Shown: one piece after another, positions 45,289 to 55,015 of the stretch
Layout of the letters: each line of letters starts with the position of its first letter
How positions within the stretch are numbered: position 1 is the first letter of the stretch
Assembly: GCF_000158095.2 (NCBI RefSeq)
Contig: NZ_CM011002.1
Location: 943,028-1,007,027, forward strand
Direction of reading: 5' to 3'
From: Roseibium alexandrii DFL-11
Lineage (GTDB): Bacteria; Pseudomonadota; Alphaproteobacteria; Rhizobiales; Stappiaceae
DNA: 64,000 bases
Translations under genes and position numbers: made by a program
Notes under the pieces: generated by a model
What the model saw: only the letters and a program-made list of their open reading frames with translations
Told to the model about the DNA's origin: nothing
Databases searched by the model: none

Positions 45289-46464
45289 TTAGGCGAAAGC
45301 CTTGTCCAGAGCTTGGCCAAGGTCCTTGATCAGATCTTCGGGGTCTTCAAGGCCGATGTGAAGGCGAACTGAGTGAAGATCCGGATCAACATTTGTGGCC
45401 GAACGCATGCCCTTCAGTCGGACCGGTATTGCAAGACTTTCAAATCCGCCCCAGGAATATCCGAGACCAAACAGGGTCAGGGCGTCGAGAAACGCATAGG
45501 CCTGCTCTTGTGTCGTGCGGGTCGCAAAGTCGAAGCCGCACAGGCCGGAGGCGCCGGAAAAGTCCCGCTTCCAGATCTCATGGCCGGGATCGCTCTCAAG
45601 CGCCGGATATCTGATCGCGCCGATGGCGGGCTGCGTCTTCAGCCAGTCCAGAACGACGGCAGTGTTTTTCTGGTGCCGCTCAAGGCGGACAGACAGGGTC
45701 CGAAGCCCGCGCAAACCCAAATACACATCGTCCGGGCCGACATGGCTTCCCATTGCGCCATGGAGCGTATCCAGTTTGTGCCAGGCCTTTTCGCTGGCAG
45801 CGATCGTACCAAGCATGACATCTGAATGGCCGACAATGTATTTTGTGCCCGCCTGGATGGAGAGATCAACGCCGAAAGCAATTGGTTGGCAATAGAGCGG
45901 ACTAGCCCAAGTGTTGTCCATTAGCACGGTCGCATCGATTTCGTGCGCGGCAGCCGCAATCGCCGGAATGTCCTGCATTTCGAAGGTTAGGGAGCCTGGG
46001 GCCTCAGTGAAGACCGCAGTGGTGTTCGGTTTGAAGAGCGATTTGATGTTCGCACCAACAGCCGGATTGTAATACTCAACATCAACGTTGAGGCCTGGCA
46101 GGACGGTATCTGCAAAGTGTCGGGTCGGGCCGTAAGCCGTATCGGCGATCAGTATATGGTCGCCTGACTTCACGCAGGACAGAATTGCTAGCGCAATGGC
46201 ATTCAGACCGGAATTGGCCAGTTTCACGCCGGCCGCGCCTTCAATTTCCTTCAAGGCGTCTTCAAGGGAATCAGTGGTTGGATTGCCGCGGCGTGCATAG
46301 GAGAATTTTTGCGCGCCCGTCACCATGGTCTTGGTGTCGGGATAGAGCACTGTGGAGGCATGGACGACTGGCGGATTGACAAACCCATGGAACCCAGACG
46401 GATCCCGGCCGCTATGTGCAAGAACGGTTTCAATGCTTCTTTTATTGTCCGGCGTATTCGTCAT
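45289..46464 (-). CDS. metC: Cystathionine beta-lyase
   Basis: A 391-residue PLP enzyme of the Cys/Met metabolism family. Visible: PPVVHASTVLYPDT near the N-terminus, YARRGNPTTDSLEDAL, and the PLP lysine block AGTKYIVGHSDVMLGTI. WGGFESLAIPV and LHIGLEDPEDLIKDL close the fold. Methionine biosynthesis: cystathionine to homocysteine, pyruvate and ammonia. The alphaproteobacterial MetC type is also about this length. It is divergent from the binding-protein gene at 46.7 kb, across a 232 bp promoter region. Confidence 0.93.
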   Translation of the reverse strand: MTNTPDNKRSIETVLAHSGRDPSGFHGFVNPPVVHASTVLYPDTKTMVTGAQKFSYARRGNPTTDSLEDALKEIEGAAGVKLANSGLNAIALAILSCVKSGDHILIADTAYGPTRHFADTVLPGLNVDVEYYNPAVGANIKSLFKPNTTAVFTEAPGSLTFEMQDIPAIAAAAHEIDATVLMDNTWASPLYCQPIAFGVDLSIQAGTKYIVGHSDVMLGTIAASEKAWHKLDTLHGAMGSHVGPDDVYLGLRGLRTLSVRLERHQKNTAVVLDWLKTQPAIGAIRYPALESDPGHEIWKRDFSGASGLCGFDFATRTTQEQAYAFLDALTLFGLGYSWGGFESLAIPVRLKGMRSATNVDPDLHSVRLHIGLEDPEDLIKDLGQALDKAFA

Positions 46465-46696
46465 CGATCCTTCAGTCCGTTTTGGCTGTCTTGTTGTTCT
46501 ATGTCGGTATTAAGCACGAGCCCAATGGCAATGAGCTGATCATGTGATGTCCCGATAGGCTTTCTGATCGCGAAATTGCGTCAGATCGCTGTTTTTCCCA
46601 AGACATTTTTTCATTGGTATTCGTGATTTGTGGGAATGGTCCTTTGAAAGGCAGGGAATTGCGAGCCCTATTTCGCGCCTCAGGAGGACTGAAAAA

Positions 46697-47713
46697 ATGA
46701 AAAACACATTCAAAAGCCTGGCGGTTGCTGCGGCCTTTTCCGGCGCGGCCTTTCCTGCTTCAGCGTCAACACTAGAGCGGGTCAAAGAGAACGGTTACTT
46801 CACCTGCGGCGTAAGCCAAGGCAATCCCGGATTTTCCAACCCGGACAGCGATGGCAACTGGAGTGGGCTAGATGTCGACTACTGCCGAGCGATCGCCGCA
46901 GCTGTTCTCGGGGATCCGGCTGCAGTCAAGTTCCGGCCATTGTCGTCACCGGAACGTTTCACGGCCCTGCAATCCGGCGAAATCGACGTTCTGTCGCGCA
47001 CGACAACATGGACTATGTCGCGCGACACGAACCTTGGCGCCAACTTTGCCGGTGTCATGTACTATGACGGCCAGGCGATGATGGTCCGCAAGGAGCTTGG
47101 GATTACCTCGGCCATGGAACTTGCCGGTGCCTCGGTCTGTACGGCGACCGGGACCACGACAGAACTCAATGTCGCCGACTTCTTCCGGGTCAACAACATG
47201 GAGTACGAGGTTGTTGCCTTCGAAAAGAACGATGAGGTGACACAAGCCTATGATGCCGGCCGCTGCGACGTCTACACGACCGATAAATCCGGTCTGCACG
47301 CCAACCGCTTGAAGCTGACCAATCCGTCCGAGCACATGATTTTGCCGGAGGTCATTTCAAAAGAGCCGCTGGGTCCCGTGGTCAGGCAGGGCGACGATCA
47401 GTGGCTTAATATTGCGAAATGGACCTTGAACGTCCTGATCAACGCAGAAGAGCTCGGTGTAACCCAGGCAAATGTCGCAGACATGGAGTCTTCCGATAAT
47501 CCAGCTGTAAAACGGCTGATCGGCGTGGAAGGCAACTTCGGCGGCGCACTCGGGCTTGATCAGGACTGGGCCGTTCGCATCATAAGCGCGGTTGGTAATT
47601 ACGGAGAAATCTTCGTACGCAACGTTGGTGTTGATACCCCGCTTGGAATTGAGCGCGGTTTGAACGCGTCCTGGATCGACGGCGGCACTCTTTACGCCCC
47701 ACCGGTTCGGTAA
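46697..47713 (+). CDS. Amino acid ABC transporter substrate-binding protein, AapJ/BztA family (paralogue 1)
   Basis: A 338-residue periplasmic protein. Signal peptide (about 1-22, ends AFPASAS), then LERVKENGYFTCGVSQGNPGFS, SGLDVDYCRAIAAAV, FTALQSGEIDVLSRTTTWTMSRDT and GRCDVYTTDKSGL, the glutamate/aspartate/glutamine/asparagine binder family. About 70% identical by eye to the aapJ gene just downstream. AGGAGG lies 9-10 nt before the ATG. It has its own hairpin after the stop and a 391 bp gap, so it may be regulated apart from the main operon. Codon choice is more mixed than in paralogue 2. Confidence 0.92.
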   Translation: MKNTFKSLAVAAAFSGAAFPASASTLERVKENGYFTCGVSQGNPGFSNPDSDGNWSGLDVDYCRAIAAAVLGDPAAVKFRPLSSPERFTALQSGEIDVLSRTTTWTMSRDTNLGANFAGVMYYDGQAMMVRKELGITSAMELAGASVCTATGTTTELNVADFFRVNNMEYEVVAFEKNDEVTQAYDAGRCDVYTTDKSGLHANRLKLTNPSEHMILPEVISKEPLGPVVRQGDDQWLNIAKWTLNVLINAEELGVTQANVADMESSDNPAVKRLIGVEGNFGGALGLDQDWAVRIISAVGNYGEIFVRNVGVDTPLGIERGLNASWIDGGTLYAPPVR

Positions 47714-47722
47714 AATGGGCTT

Positions 47723-47754
47723 GGTCCGATGCATTTACATGACTGCATCGGACC
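47723..47754 (+). promoter_or_regulatory. Stable hairpin after binding-protein paralogue 1
   Basis: Perfect 11 bp stem (47723-47733 with 47744-47754) and a 10 nt loop, starting 10 bp after the stop. No T tract follows, so it may be an mRNA-stabilising element or a weak terminator. Confidence 0.6.
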
Positions 47755-48104
47755 TCACTTTGCGGCGTTTCACGTCTTTCCGTAGGGGACGCAGCTTCAG
47801 CGAATAAAAACGAATGATTACGTAATGGGCAGCCAATGAGGCGAAACTAGACATGTTCGCGTTTTGTGCAGCCATGGTAACCGTAATCCTACTTCGGCCT
47901 GAGAATTTTAACGAGATATCGTCAGCAAGTACTTGACCCGAACACGCAAATGCAATCGTATGGGGGCTGTTGGATCGGGGGATGATTTCCGGAGGAACCA
48001 GCGCCTTGCGCTGGATTTTGCCCGCCATGTCGGGCGAAGAGGACATCAACTCATACCGGCCAGCTAAATAAAAGTTATGGGTAACAAATAAAGGCTGCAT
48101 ATCC
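47755..48104. other. Intergenic region upstream of aapJ
   Basis: About 350 bp without a credible gene. It should contain the promoter of the main transporter operon. I see no clear -35/-10 pair, repeat or small ORF with a good ribosome-binding site. Confidence 0.35.
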
Positions 48105-49121
48105 ATGTCTAACAAAATCCTTCCGCTCGTACTCGGCGCCGCTATGGGTGTCGCTGCGACAGCTGCTGGTGCGACGACGCTGGAAGACGTCAAGGGCAAA
48201 GGCTTCATCCAGTGTGGTGTGAGCCAGGGTCTGCCGGGCTTCTCAAACCCGGATGCACAGGGGAACTGGACTGGTCTCGACGTTGATCTCTGCCGCGCAA
48301 TGGCTGCTGCAGTATTCGGCGACGCGTCTGCTGTTAAATTCACTCCGCTTTCTGCCAAAGAGCGTTTCACCGCTCTGCAGTCTGGCGAAGTTGACGTTCT
48401 TTCCCGGAACACAACTTGGACCATGTCCCGCGACACTCAGCTTGGTCTGAACTTCGCTGGCGTCAACTACTACGACGGTCAGGGCTTCATGGTCCGTAAG
48501 GATCTGGGCGTGACCTCCGCTCTGGAAATGTCCGGCGCATCCGTCTGCACCAACACCGGTACGACAACCGAGCTGAACGTTGCCGACTACTTCCGTGCGA
48601 ACAACATGCCGTACGAAATCGTCGCTTTCGAAAAAGCTGACGAAGTTGTCGCTGCATACGACGCTGGCCGTTGTGACGTTTACACCACGGACGCATCCGG
48701 CCTGTACGCTCAGCGTCTGAAACTGACCAACCCGGGCGACCACATGGTTCTGCCGGAAATCATTTCCAAAGAGCCGCTTGGTCCGGTTGTTCGTCAGGGT
48801 GATGATGAGTGGTTCAACATCGCAAAGTGGACCCTCAACGCAATGATCAACGCCGAAGAATTGGGCGTGACCTCTGCAAACGTTGACGAAATGAAAGCTT
48901 CCGACAACCCGTCCGTCAAGCGTCTGCTTGGCGCTGAAGGTGCATTCGGCGAGGCCATCGGCCTGTCCAATGATTGGGCTTACAACATCGTCAAGAACGT
49001 TGGTAACTACGAAGAAAGCTTCAACGCCAACGTCGGTCCGGACACTCCGCTCGGCATCTCCCGCGGTGTGAACGCGCTGTGGTCGAACGGTGGTTTCCTG
49101 TACGCTCCGCCGGTACGCTAA
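48105..49121 (+). CDS. aapJ: Amino acid ABC transporter substrate-binding protein, AapJ/BztA (paralogue 2)
   Basis: A 338-residue periplasmic protein. Signal peptide (about 1-22, GVAATAAGA), then LEDVKGKGFIQCGVSQGLPGFS, FTALQSGEVDVLSRNTTWTMSRDT, GASVCTNTGTTTELNVADYF and GRCDVYTTDASGL. It binds general L-amino acids for the AapQMP permease. The codon set looks like that of a highly expressed gene, with uniform use of preferred codons. The hairpin after the stop separates it from the permease genes, as is usual for such operons. Confidence 0.93.
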   Translation: MSNKILPLVLGAAMGVAATAAGATTLEDVKGKGFIQCGVSQGLPGFSNPDAQGNWTGLDVDLCRAMAAAVFGDASAVKFTPLSAKERFTALQSGEVDVLSRNTTWTMSRDTQLGLNFAGVNYYDGQGFMVRKDLGVTSALEMSGASVCTNTGTTTELNVADYFRANNMPYEIVAFEKADEVVAAYDAGRCDVYTTDASGLYAQRLKLTNPGDHMVLPEIISKEPLGPVVRQGDDEWFNIAKWTLNAMINAEELGVTSANVDEMKASDNPSVKRLLGAEGAFGEAIGLSNDWAYNIVKNVGNYEESFNANVGPDTPLGISRGVNALWSNGGFLYAPPVR

Positions 49122-49145
49122 TCCTCTGATTTAAAGAGGTTTTTG

Positions 49146-49174
49146 GGGTTCCGGCGGCATGACTGCCGGAACCC
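49146..49174 (+). promoter_or_regulatory. Stable hairpin between aapJ and aapQ
   Basis: Perfect 10 bp stem GGGTTCCGGC/GCCGGAACCC (49146-49155 with 49165-49174) without a T tract. Likely protects the aapJ message or gives partial termination, so that binding protein exceeds permease. Confidence 0.65.
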
Positions 49175-49357
49175 TCAATAAATTCTGCGCCAAAATAACC
49201 GGAAATCATCCGGACAGTGCGCGGGGAACAAACCTGCTTTCTGCCGATAGGGGACGCTAAACTAGCGTTGAGATGGAAAGCAGACGACGCCACGTCCACG
49301 GCTTGCGGACACTTGATCTGCCACATATGCCGGGCGTGATAACTTGGGCGAGGTTCT

Positions 49358-50572
49358 ATGTCAGTCATGGAGCAGGACTCGGCGGGGGCACCGGCGCGTG
49401 CTTCGCTGGTGAATGATCCGAAGGTACGCGGGCTGTTTTATCAGGCACTCCTGATCGCAGCTTTGATCTTCTTCGGGTACTTCATAGTGACGAACACGGT
49501 AGCCAATCTGGAGCGGCAGAACATTGCCTCCGGTTGGGGTTTCGTTGAAAATACGGCCGGTTTTGGCATCATCCAATCTTTGGTTCCATATGCTGAAACA
49601 TCTTCTTATGGTCAGGCGATTTTCGTCGGCTTTCTCAACACATTGATGGTCGCAGTCGTCGGGATCTTTTTTGCGACCATTATCGGATTTGTCGTCGGCA
49701 TTGCGCGGCTGTCCAACAACTGGGTCATCAACCAGATCGCTTACTGTTATGTCGAGCTGGTCCGCAATGTTCCGCTTCTTCTCCAGATCTTCTTCTGGTA
49801 CTTTGCCGTTCTGCGCGCGGTGCCGGGCAAGCGCGAAAAGTGGTCCTTGTTCGACACCTTCCATCTGAACATTGCCGGGTTACGGATGCCCAAACCCATT
49901 TGGGAAGATGGCTCCGGGTTCATCGGCATTGCTCTGATCATCGGTATCGTTGCGTCGGTTGTGGTCTCCAGATGGGCACGCAAGCGCCAGGACGAAACAG
50001 GACAGCAATTCCCGGTCTTCTGGACAGCGCTCGGTTTGATTATTGGTTTGCCGGTCATCACCTACTTCGTGACCGGAATGCCGATGTATCTGGAGCATCC
50101 GAACTACGTCGAAACCGGTCCAATCCTGCGCCGCGGCTTCGAGCTGGGAGTCGGTTTCAACCTGATCCCGGAGTTTCTTGCTCTGACAACTGCCCTAGCG
50201 ATCTATACGGCTGCGTTTATCGCGGAAATCGTCCGGGCGGGTATTCAGGCCGTCAGCCACGGTCAGACCGAAGCGTCGCACGCCCTTGGTCTGCGCAACG
50301 GTCCGACCCTTCGTCTGGTGGTTATTCCGCAGGCGATGCGGGTCATCATTCCGCCGCTCACAAGCCAATACCTGAACCTAACGAAGAACTCGTCCCTTGC
50401 TGTGGCAATTGCCTTCCCGGACCTCGTTTCCGTGGGCGGTACTGTTCTCAATCAGACCGGTCAGGCGATTGAGATCATTGCGATCTGGATGGCGGTTTAT
50501 CTATCGCTCAGTCTGATCACCTCAGCCTTCATGAACTGGTACAACCAGCGCATGGCGCTCGTGGAACGGTAA
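49358..50572 (+). CDS. aapQ: General L-amino acid ABC transporter permease AapQ/BztB
   Basis: A 404-residue membrane protein. The N-terminal part carries the family's GFVENTAGFGIIQSLVPYAETSSYGQAIFVGFLNTL. The ATPase-contact EAA loop reads QTEASHALGLRNGPTLRLVVIPQAMRVIIPPL. A long central insertion between membrane helices is typical of this family, which is larger than ordinary His/Glu/Gln permeases. It works with AapM. GAGG lies a few nt before the ATG. It starts 236 bp after aapJ, with a hairpin between. Confidence 0.95.
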   Translation: MSVMEQDSAGAPARASLVNDPKVRGLFYQALLIAALIFFGYFIVTNTVANLERQNIASGWGFVENTAGFGIIQSLVPYAETSSYGQAIFVGFLNTLMVAVVGIFFATIIGFVVGIARLSNNWVINQIAYCYVELVRNVPLLLQIFFWYFAVLRAVPGKREKWSLFDTFHLNIAGLRMPKPIWEDGSGFIGIALIIGIVASVVVSRWARKRQDETGQQFPVFWTALGLIIGLPVITYFVTGMPMYLEHPNYVETGPILRRGFELGVGFNLIPEFLALTTALAIYTAAFIAEIVRAGIQAVSHGQTEASHALGLRNGPTLRLVVIPQAMRVIIPPLTSQYLNLTKNSSLAVAIAFPDLVSVGGTVLNQTGQAIEIIAIWMAVYLSLSLITSAFMNWYNQRMALVER

Positions 50573-50582
50573 GGAGAGCGAC

Positions 50583-51734
50583 ATGTCAAAAACTGAAGTG
50601 TTCCAAGTTCGAACGGAAGAGGCGCCGCTCCTGCCGGCGCCGATCTCCACCACCGGTGTCATCGGCTGGATGCGGCAGAACCTGTTCTCGTCCATCGGCA
50701 ACACCATTCTGACCCTGATCGGGGTACTGCTCGCTTACTCGATGCTTGCGCCGTTTATCCAGTTCGCGTTCATCGACGCGGTCTGGACCGGCGACAATCG
50801 TGAAGCGTGTCTGCCTCAAGATGGTGGTCACAGCGGTGCCTGCTGGGCGTATGTCGAAGCATACTTCCCACAATTCATCTATGGCCGGTACCCGGTTGAA
50901 GAGCGCTACCGGGTAGACATCGTGTATGCGTTGTTTGCTCTGCTTCTCGTGCCGCTGGCGATCCCGAGTGCACCGTTCAAGAAGATCAATGCGATCCTCT
51001 TCCTGGTGGTGTTTCCGATCATTGCCTACTTCCTGCTGACCGGTCTGGTCATCGGCGACAACGTCGTTCTGCCGATTGTCGAGACTGCAGTTTGGGGTGG
51101 TCTGCTGGTGACCCTGGTCATCGCGGTGACAGGTATCGTGGCGTCTCTGCCATTGGGCGTGGCGCTCGCGCTAGGACGCCGTTCCAAGATGCCGATCATC
51201 AAGCTGGTCTCGATCATCTTCATCGAGTTCTGGCGCGGTGTTCCGCTGATTACCGTTTTGTTCATGTCCTCGGTGATGCTGCCACTCTTCCTGCCGGAAG
51301 GTGTGACCTTCGACAAGCTCTTGCGGGTTCTGATCGGGGTGACGCTGTTCTCGGCAGCCTACATGGCGGAAGTGGTCCGCGGCGGTCTTCAGGCGATCCC
51401 CAAGGGGCAGTATGAAGGCGCCATGGCGCTTGGTCTCCGGTTCTGGCCGATGATGTATCTCATCATCCTGCCGCAGGCTCTGAAGCTTGTGATCCCGGGG
51501 ATCGTCAACACCTTCATCGGCCTGTTCAAGGACACCACCCTGGTTCTGATCGTCGGCATGTTCGACCTTCTCGGCCAAATCCAGTCGTCCTTCACGGATC
51601 CGACGTGGTCGACCCCGAGCCAGGGCCATACCGGTTACCTCTTTGCAGCGATCATCTTCTTCGTGTTCTGCTTCGGCATGTCGCGATATTCCATCTATAT
51701 GGAGAAGAAGCTGCACACCGGACACAAACGATAA
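50583..51734 (+). CDS. aapM: General L-amino acid ABC transporter permease AapM/BztC
   Basis: A 383-residue permease. It begins with a soluble segment, then WMRQNLFSSIGNTILTLIGVLLAYSMLAPFIQFAFIDAVW. The EAA loop reads KGQYEGAMALGLRFWPMMYLIILPQALKLVIPGIVN. Residues about 75-90 contain two cysteines in a periplasmic loop (REACLPQDGGHSGACW), as in other AapM proteins. AAGGAG precedes the ATG. It starts 10 bp after aapQ. Confidence 0.95.
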   Translation: MSKTEVFQVRTEEAPLLPAPISTTGVIGWMRQNLFSSIGNTILTLIGVLLAYSMLAPFIQFAFIDAVWTGDNREACLPQDGGHSGACWAYVEAYFPQFIYGRYPVEERYRVDIVYALFALLLVPLAIPSAPFKKINAILFLVVFPIIAYFLLTGLVIGDNVVLPIVETAVWGGLLVTLVIAVTGIVASLPLGVALALGRRSKMPIIKLVSIIFIEFWRGVPLITVLFMSSVMLPLFLPEGVTFDKLLRVLIGVTLFSAAYMAEVVRGGLQAIPKGQYEGAMALGLRFWPMMYLIILPQALKLVIPGIVNTFIGLFKDTTLVLIVGMFDLLGQIQSSFTDPTWSTPSQGHTGYLFAAIIFFVFCFGMSRYSIYMEKKLHTGHKR

Positions 51735-51801
51735 CGCTCTTCCGGGGCGCGCGGGATGAAATCGCTGCGCCCCGGTCCAAAGACACTCTTGGAGTAAATC
51801 A

Positions 51802-52605
51802 ATGACCGAAAACGCTCTACGCGACGATGACCTGGCTGCCGATCGCACCAAGATGAAGGTCTCCGACACGGACGTCGCCATCGAAATCAAGAACATGAAC
51901 AAGTGGTACGGGGACTTCCACGTGCTGCGCGACATCAACCTGCGTGTGATGTCCGGCGAACGGATCGTCATCTGCGGCCCGTCCGGGTCCGGTAAATCAA
52001 CGATGATCCGTTGCATCAACCGTCTGGAAGAGCACCAGGCCGGCCAGATCATCGTGGAAGGTACGGAACTGACCGACGATCTGAAAAAGATCGACGAGAT
52101 CCGCCGCGAAGTTGGCATGTGCTTTCAGCACTTCAACCTGTTTCCGCATCTGACGATTCTCGAAAACTGCACCTTGGCGCCAATCTGGGTCCGCAAGATG
52201 CCGAAGAAGGAAGCGGAAGAAGTTGCGATGCACTATCTTGAGCGGGTCAAGATCCCCGAGCAGGCGCTGAAATACCCAGGACAGCTGTCCGGTGGTCAGC
52301 AGCAACGTGTGGCAATTGCCCGTTCGCTCTGCATGAGCCCGAAAATCATGCTGTTCGATGAGCCGACCTCGGCGCTCGATCCGGAGATGATCAAGGAAGT
52401 GCTCGACGTTATGGTTGGTCTGGCTGAAGAAGGCATGACCATGCTTTGTGTGACCCACGAAATGGGCTTTGCCCGTAAGGTTGCCAACCGGGTGATCTTT
52501 ATGGATGCCGGCCAGATCGTTGAGCAGAACGAGCCGGAAGAGTTCTTCACCAATCCGCAGCACGAGCGGACCAAATTGTTCCTCAGCCAGATCCTGCATC
52601 ACTGA
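51802..52605 (+). CDS. aapP: General L-amino acid ABC transporter ATP-binding protein AapP/BztD
   Basis: A 267-residue ATPase. Walker A is GPSGSGKST, the signature is [15 protein letters not shown], Walker B is [14 protein letters not shown], and [12 protein letters not shown] gives the switch histidine. It has a slightly longer N-terminus than GlnQ-type ATPases. It drives uptake through AapQM. GGAG lies before the ATG. Last gene of the operon, followed 30 bp later by a strong terminator. Confidence 0.96.
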   Translation: MTENALRDDDLAADRTKMKVSDTDVAIEIKNMNKWYGDFHVLRDINLRVMSGERIVICGPSGSGKSTMIRCINRLEEHQAGQIIVEGTELTDDLKKIDEIRREVGMCFQHFNLFPHLTILENCTLAPIWVRKMPKKEAEEVAMHYLERVKIPEQALKYPGQLSGGQQQRVAIARSLCMSPKIMLFDEPTSALDPEMIKEVLDVMVGLAEEGMTMLCVTHEMGFARKVANRVIFMDAGQIVEQNEPEEFFTNPQHERTKLFLSQILHH

Positions 52606-52635
52606 CGGATTTCGGCGAAACGAGCCAACTCTCGT

Positions 52636-52665
52636 AAATCCCGGGCCTCAGGTCCGGGATTTTTT
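52636..52665 (+). terminator. Rho-independent terminator of the aap operon
   Basis: A 9 bp stem AAATCCCGG/CCGGGATTT (52636-52644 with 52654-52662) and a 9 nt loop, running into a T tract. The remainder of the 316 bp gap up to the chemoreceptor gene is AT-rich and probably holds its promoter; I see nothing else in it. Confidence 0.88.
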
Positions 52666-52921
52666 ATCTTTTGTCGTAAAATGCCAAGCCAACGTTTCTG
52701 AAGAATCCAAAAAGAGGCCGGGAAACAGCAGCGAATCGTTCATCTAAACTTATCCAAGTGATTACAAAATAGCCATTATTCAGGTCATCTTGGTAGATCT
52801 GCATATGCGAAAAGTAACGAAAATTGTTGAAACTATTGGTAGTTATTTCTAGGTCGTCTGCAATTTATAATATGTTTAGTATTTCAATATGACCTAACGG
52901 CAGTATGTTGCGAGGGCTGCC

Positions 52922-54256
52922 ATGTCTGAAACCGATTTTGATCATCGTCTGAAATTTGCAGAAATTGATTCCAAAACCATCTCGGCACTGAGGAAAACAT
53001 GGCCGGTTATTCAGCCGGCTCTGGATGAGCTGCTTGCCGGTTTTTATGCGCACATAAAGGCTGAGCCTCATATGGCCAACATGGTCGGCGATCAGCAGCC
53101 ACGCCTGGTCGGTGCGCAAAAAAGCCACTGGGAAAAACTCTTCTTGAGCGGCTTCGACAAGGACTATCAGGAAAGCATCAACCGGATTGGGCATATTCAT
53201 TGCCGGATTGGCCTCGAACCCCGCTGGTATATTGCCGGTTACAAGTTTGTCTTGACACGTTTGCACAGGCACCTGGTCAAGAAATACCGCACGTCCTTTA
53301 CGGATCTCGGTGATGTTCTGGAACATGTCACCGCCGCGGTCATGTTCGACATGGATCTGGCCATTTCAACATATGAAGAACAATTGTTGTTGGAGAGGGC
53401 TGAGCAGGCAAACAAGTTGAACAGAGCGATCGAGCAATTTCGGGAGAAAATAGAAAAGCCACTGAAGGATGCCGATGAGGGCGCCAGGATTGTGACTAGC
53501 GAGGCTGCTCAGCTTGAAAGCGTCTCCCGGGATGCCCAAAACCAGATTTCAAGCGCGGAAACCGTGTCGAAGGATTCCAGTGACAGTGTGCAAACGGTGG
53601 CAGCGGCAACGGAAGAGTTGTCCAGCTCCATCCAGGAGATCTCGAAGCAGATTGTTGGCGCGTCCAGAATAGCCAGCGAGGCGTCGGCCGGAACCGAGAG
53701 ATCAAGCGACCAGGTTGCCAGCCTTGCAGGCGCTGCGCAAAAGATCGGTGATGTGGTCGGGTTGATCCAGGCGATCGCCGAACAGACCAATCTTTTGGCG
53801 CTCAATGCGACCATTGAGGCTGCACGGGCCGGGGATGCGGGCAAAGGCTTTGCGGTTGTCGCTGCTGAGGTTAAGGAACTTGCTCAACAGACCGCCAAGG
53901 CGACGGAAGAAATCAGCCAGCAGGTTTCCGAAATTCAGGAATCGACAGACGGCGCGGTTGGATCCATTCAATCCATTGCAGAAGTGGTCAAACAGCTAGA
54001 TGAAATGACATCGTCCATTGCGGCAGCCGTTGAAGAGCAGGGCGCTGCGACCCAAGAGATTTCACACAGTGTCCAAACGGTAGCGAACGGTGCGCAGACC
54101 CTTGAGGAGAACATCGAAGGTGTTGGACATGCGGTGGTGGCAACGGACCGGGCTGCCGTGAACTTCAAAACGGCAGCTGACCGGATGAACACAAGCGTCT
54201 ATGTGATTTCTGATGAAATCAAAAACTTCTTTGAAACCCTGCAAACTGGAACATGA
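52922..54256 (+). CDS. Globin-coupled sensor methyl-accepting chemotaxis protein (HemAT-like)
   Basis: A 444-residue soluble receptor with no membrane helix. The N-terminal protoglobin domain (about 10-160) has [20 protein letters not shown], with His93 as the probable proximal haem ligand. The C-terminal signalling domain has the highly conserved hairpin tip [30 protein letters not shown] and flanking coiled-coil helices. Such proteins sense oxygen or other gases and signal to CheA. GAGGG precedes the ATG. No che genes are in the window. Confidence 0.94.
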   Translation: MSETDFDHRLKFAEIDSKTISALRKTWPVIQPALDELLAGFYAHIKAEPHMANMVGDQQPRLVGAQKSHWEKLFLSGFDKDYQESINRIGHIHCRIGLEPRWYIAGYKFVLTRLHRHLVKKYRTSFTDLGDVLEHVTAAVMFDMDLAISTYEEQLLLERAEQANKLNRAIEQFREKIEKPLKDADEGARIVTSEAAQLESVSRDAQNQISSAETVSKDSSDSVQTVAAATEELSSSIQEISKQIVGASRIASEASAGTERSSDQVASLAGAAQKIGDVVGLIQAIAEQTNLLALNATIEAARAGDAGKGFAVVAAEVKELAQQTAKATEEISQQVSEIQESTDGAVGSIQSIAEVVKQLDEMTSSIAAAVEEQGAATQEISHSVQTVANGAQTLEENIEGVGHAVVATDRAAVNFKTAADRMNTSVYVISDEIKNFFETLQTGT

Positions 54257-54319
54257 GTTCAGGAAACAACTCTGATTGGTCAGGGCTGTCGATAGCGCGC
54301 TGAGCGACCGTTTTGTGCA

Positions 54320-54940
54320 TCAGCCAGAATCCTCAGGCAAGAGCCGGTCGACCATGTTTCCGGCCAGAGCTTTCAGGGAATTCGTGTTCTCGCCCGCACG
54401 TGCACGAATTGAGATTCCGTGAAGCATGACCGCAAACTGCTGGCCAATCCGAGCGGCTTCTTCGGTCTCAAAGCGGTTTTTGCTGCCGGTTTCTATAAGG
54501 CGCGCGAAACCGCGATCCATGCGGCTCATCACCTTGTTCAGGGCATTAAGAAACTCCGGATCCTGGGTCGTCTCGGCCGGAAGGGTGGAGATTGCAAGGC
54601 AGCCAAACCGCGAGGCCGATACCGGTGTCTTGCCTGTGTAGAGATCGATCGCCGCTGAGAGGATCGCCTTGAACCGCGCGTTCAACGGGCCATCGAAATC
54701 ACCAGCGGCTGCCAGATGTGCCTGCATCATGTCGGCAAAGCGGTTTATCACCTTCAGATACATGTCCTTTTTGCTGCCAAATGCAGCGTAAAGGCTCGGC
54801 CGGTTGAGATTGGTTGCCTCAGCTATCTGGTCGAGGCTCGTGGCTGAATAGCCGTGCTCCCAAAAGACCTGCATGATCTTGTCGAGAATTGCCGTCTCGT
54901 CGAAAGACCGGGGCCGGCCGCGTTTTCGTTCCATCGTCAT
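54320..54940 (-). CDS. TetR/AcrR family transcriptional regulator
   Basis: A 206-residue regulator. The N-terminal helix-turn-helix reads GRPRSFDETAILDKIMQVFWEHGYSATSLDQIAEATNLNRPSLYAAFGSKKDMY, a standard TetR DNA-binding domain; the C-terminal ligand domain is not specific. It is divergent from the HD-domain gene, with an inverted repeat in between that probably is its operator. It usually represses itself and its neighbour. The start is taken at 54940; an ATG two codons in is possible. Confidence 0.92.
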   Translation of the reverse strand: MTMERKRGRPRSFDETAILDKIMQVFWEHGYSATSLDQIAEATNLNRPSLYAAFGSKKDMYLKVINRFADMMQAHLAAAGDFDGPLNARFKAILSAAIDLYTGKTPVSASRFGCLAISTLPAETTQDPEFLNALNKVMSRMDRGFARLIETGSKNRFETEEAARIGQQFAVMLHGISIRARAGENTNSLKALAGNMVDRLLPEDSG

Positions 54941-54941
54941 T

Positions 54942-54997
54942 CTGTAACGCTTCGCATAAAAAACTCGACCTGTCTATTTATATGCGATACGGTACAG
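54942..54997. promoter_or_regulatory. Inverted-repeat operator candidate between TetR and HD genes
   Basis: Two 17 nt arms, CTGTAACGCTTCGCATA (54942-54958) and TATGCGATACGGTACAG (54981-54997), are inverted copies matching at 14 of 17 positions and separated by 22 bp. They lie in the 75 bp gap between two divergent genes, adjoining the regulator's start codon, an ideal site for autoregulation. Confidence 0.7.
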
Positions 54998-55015
54998 AAA
55001 AATTGAGGAGTTGAT

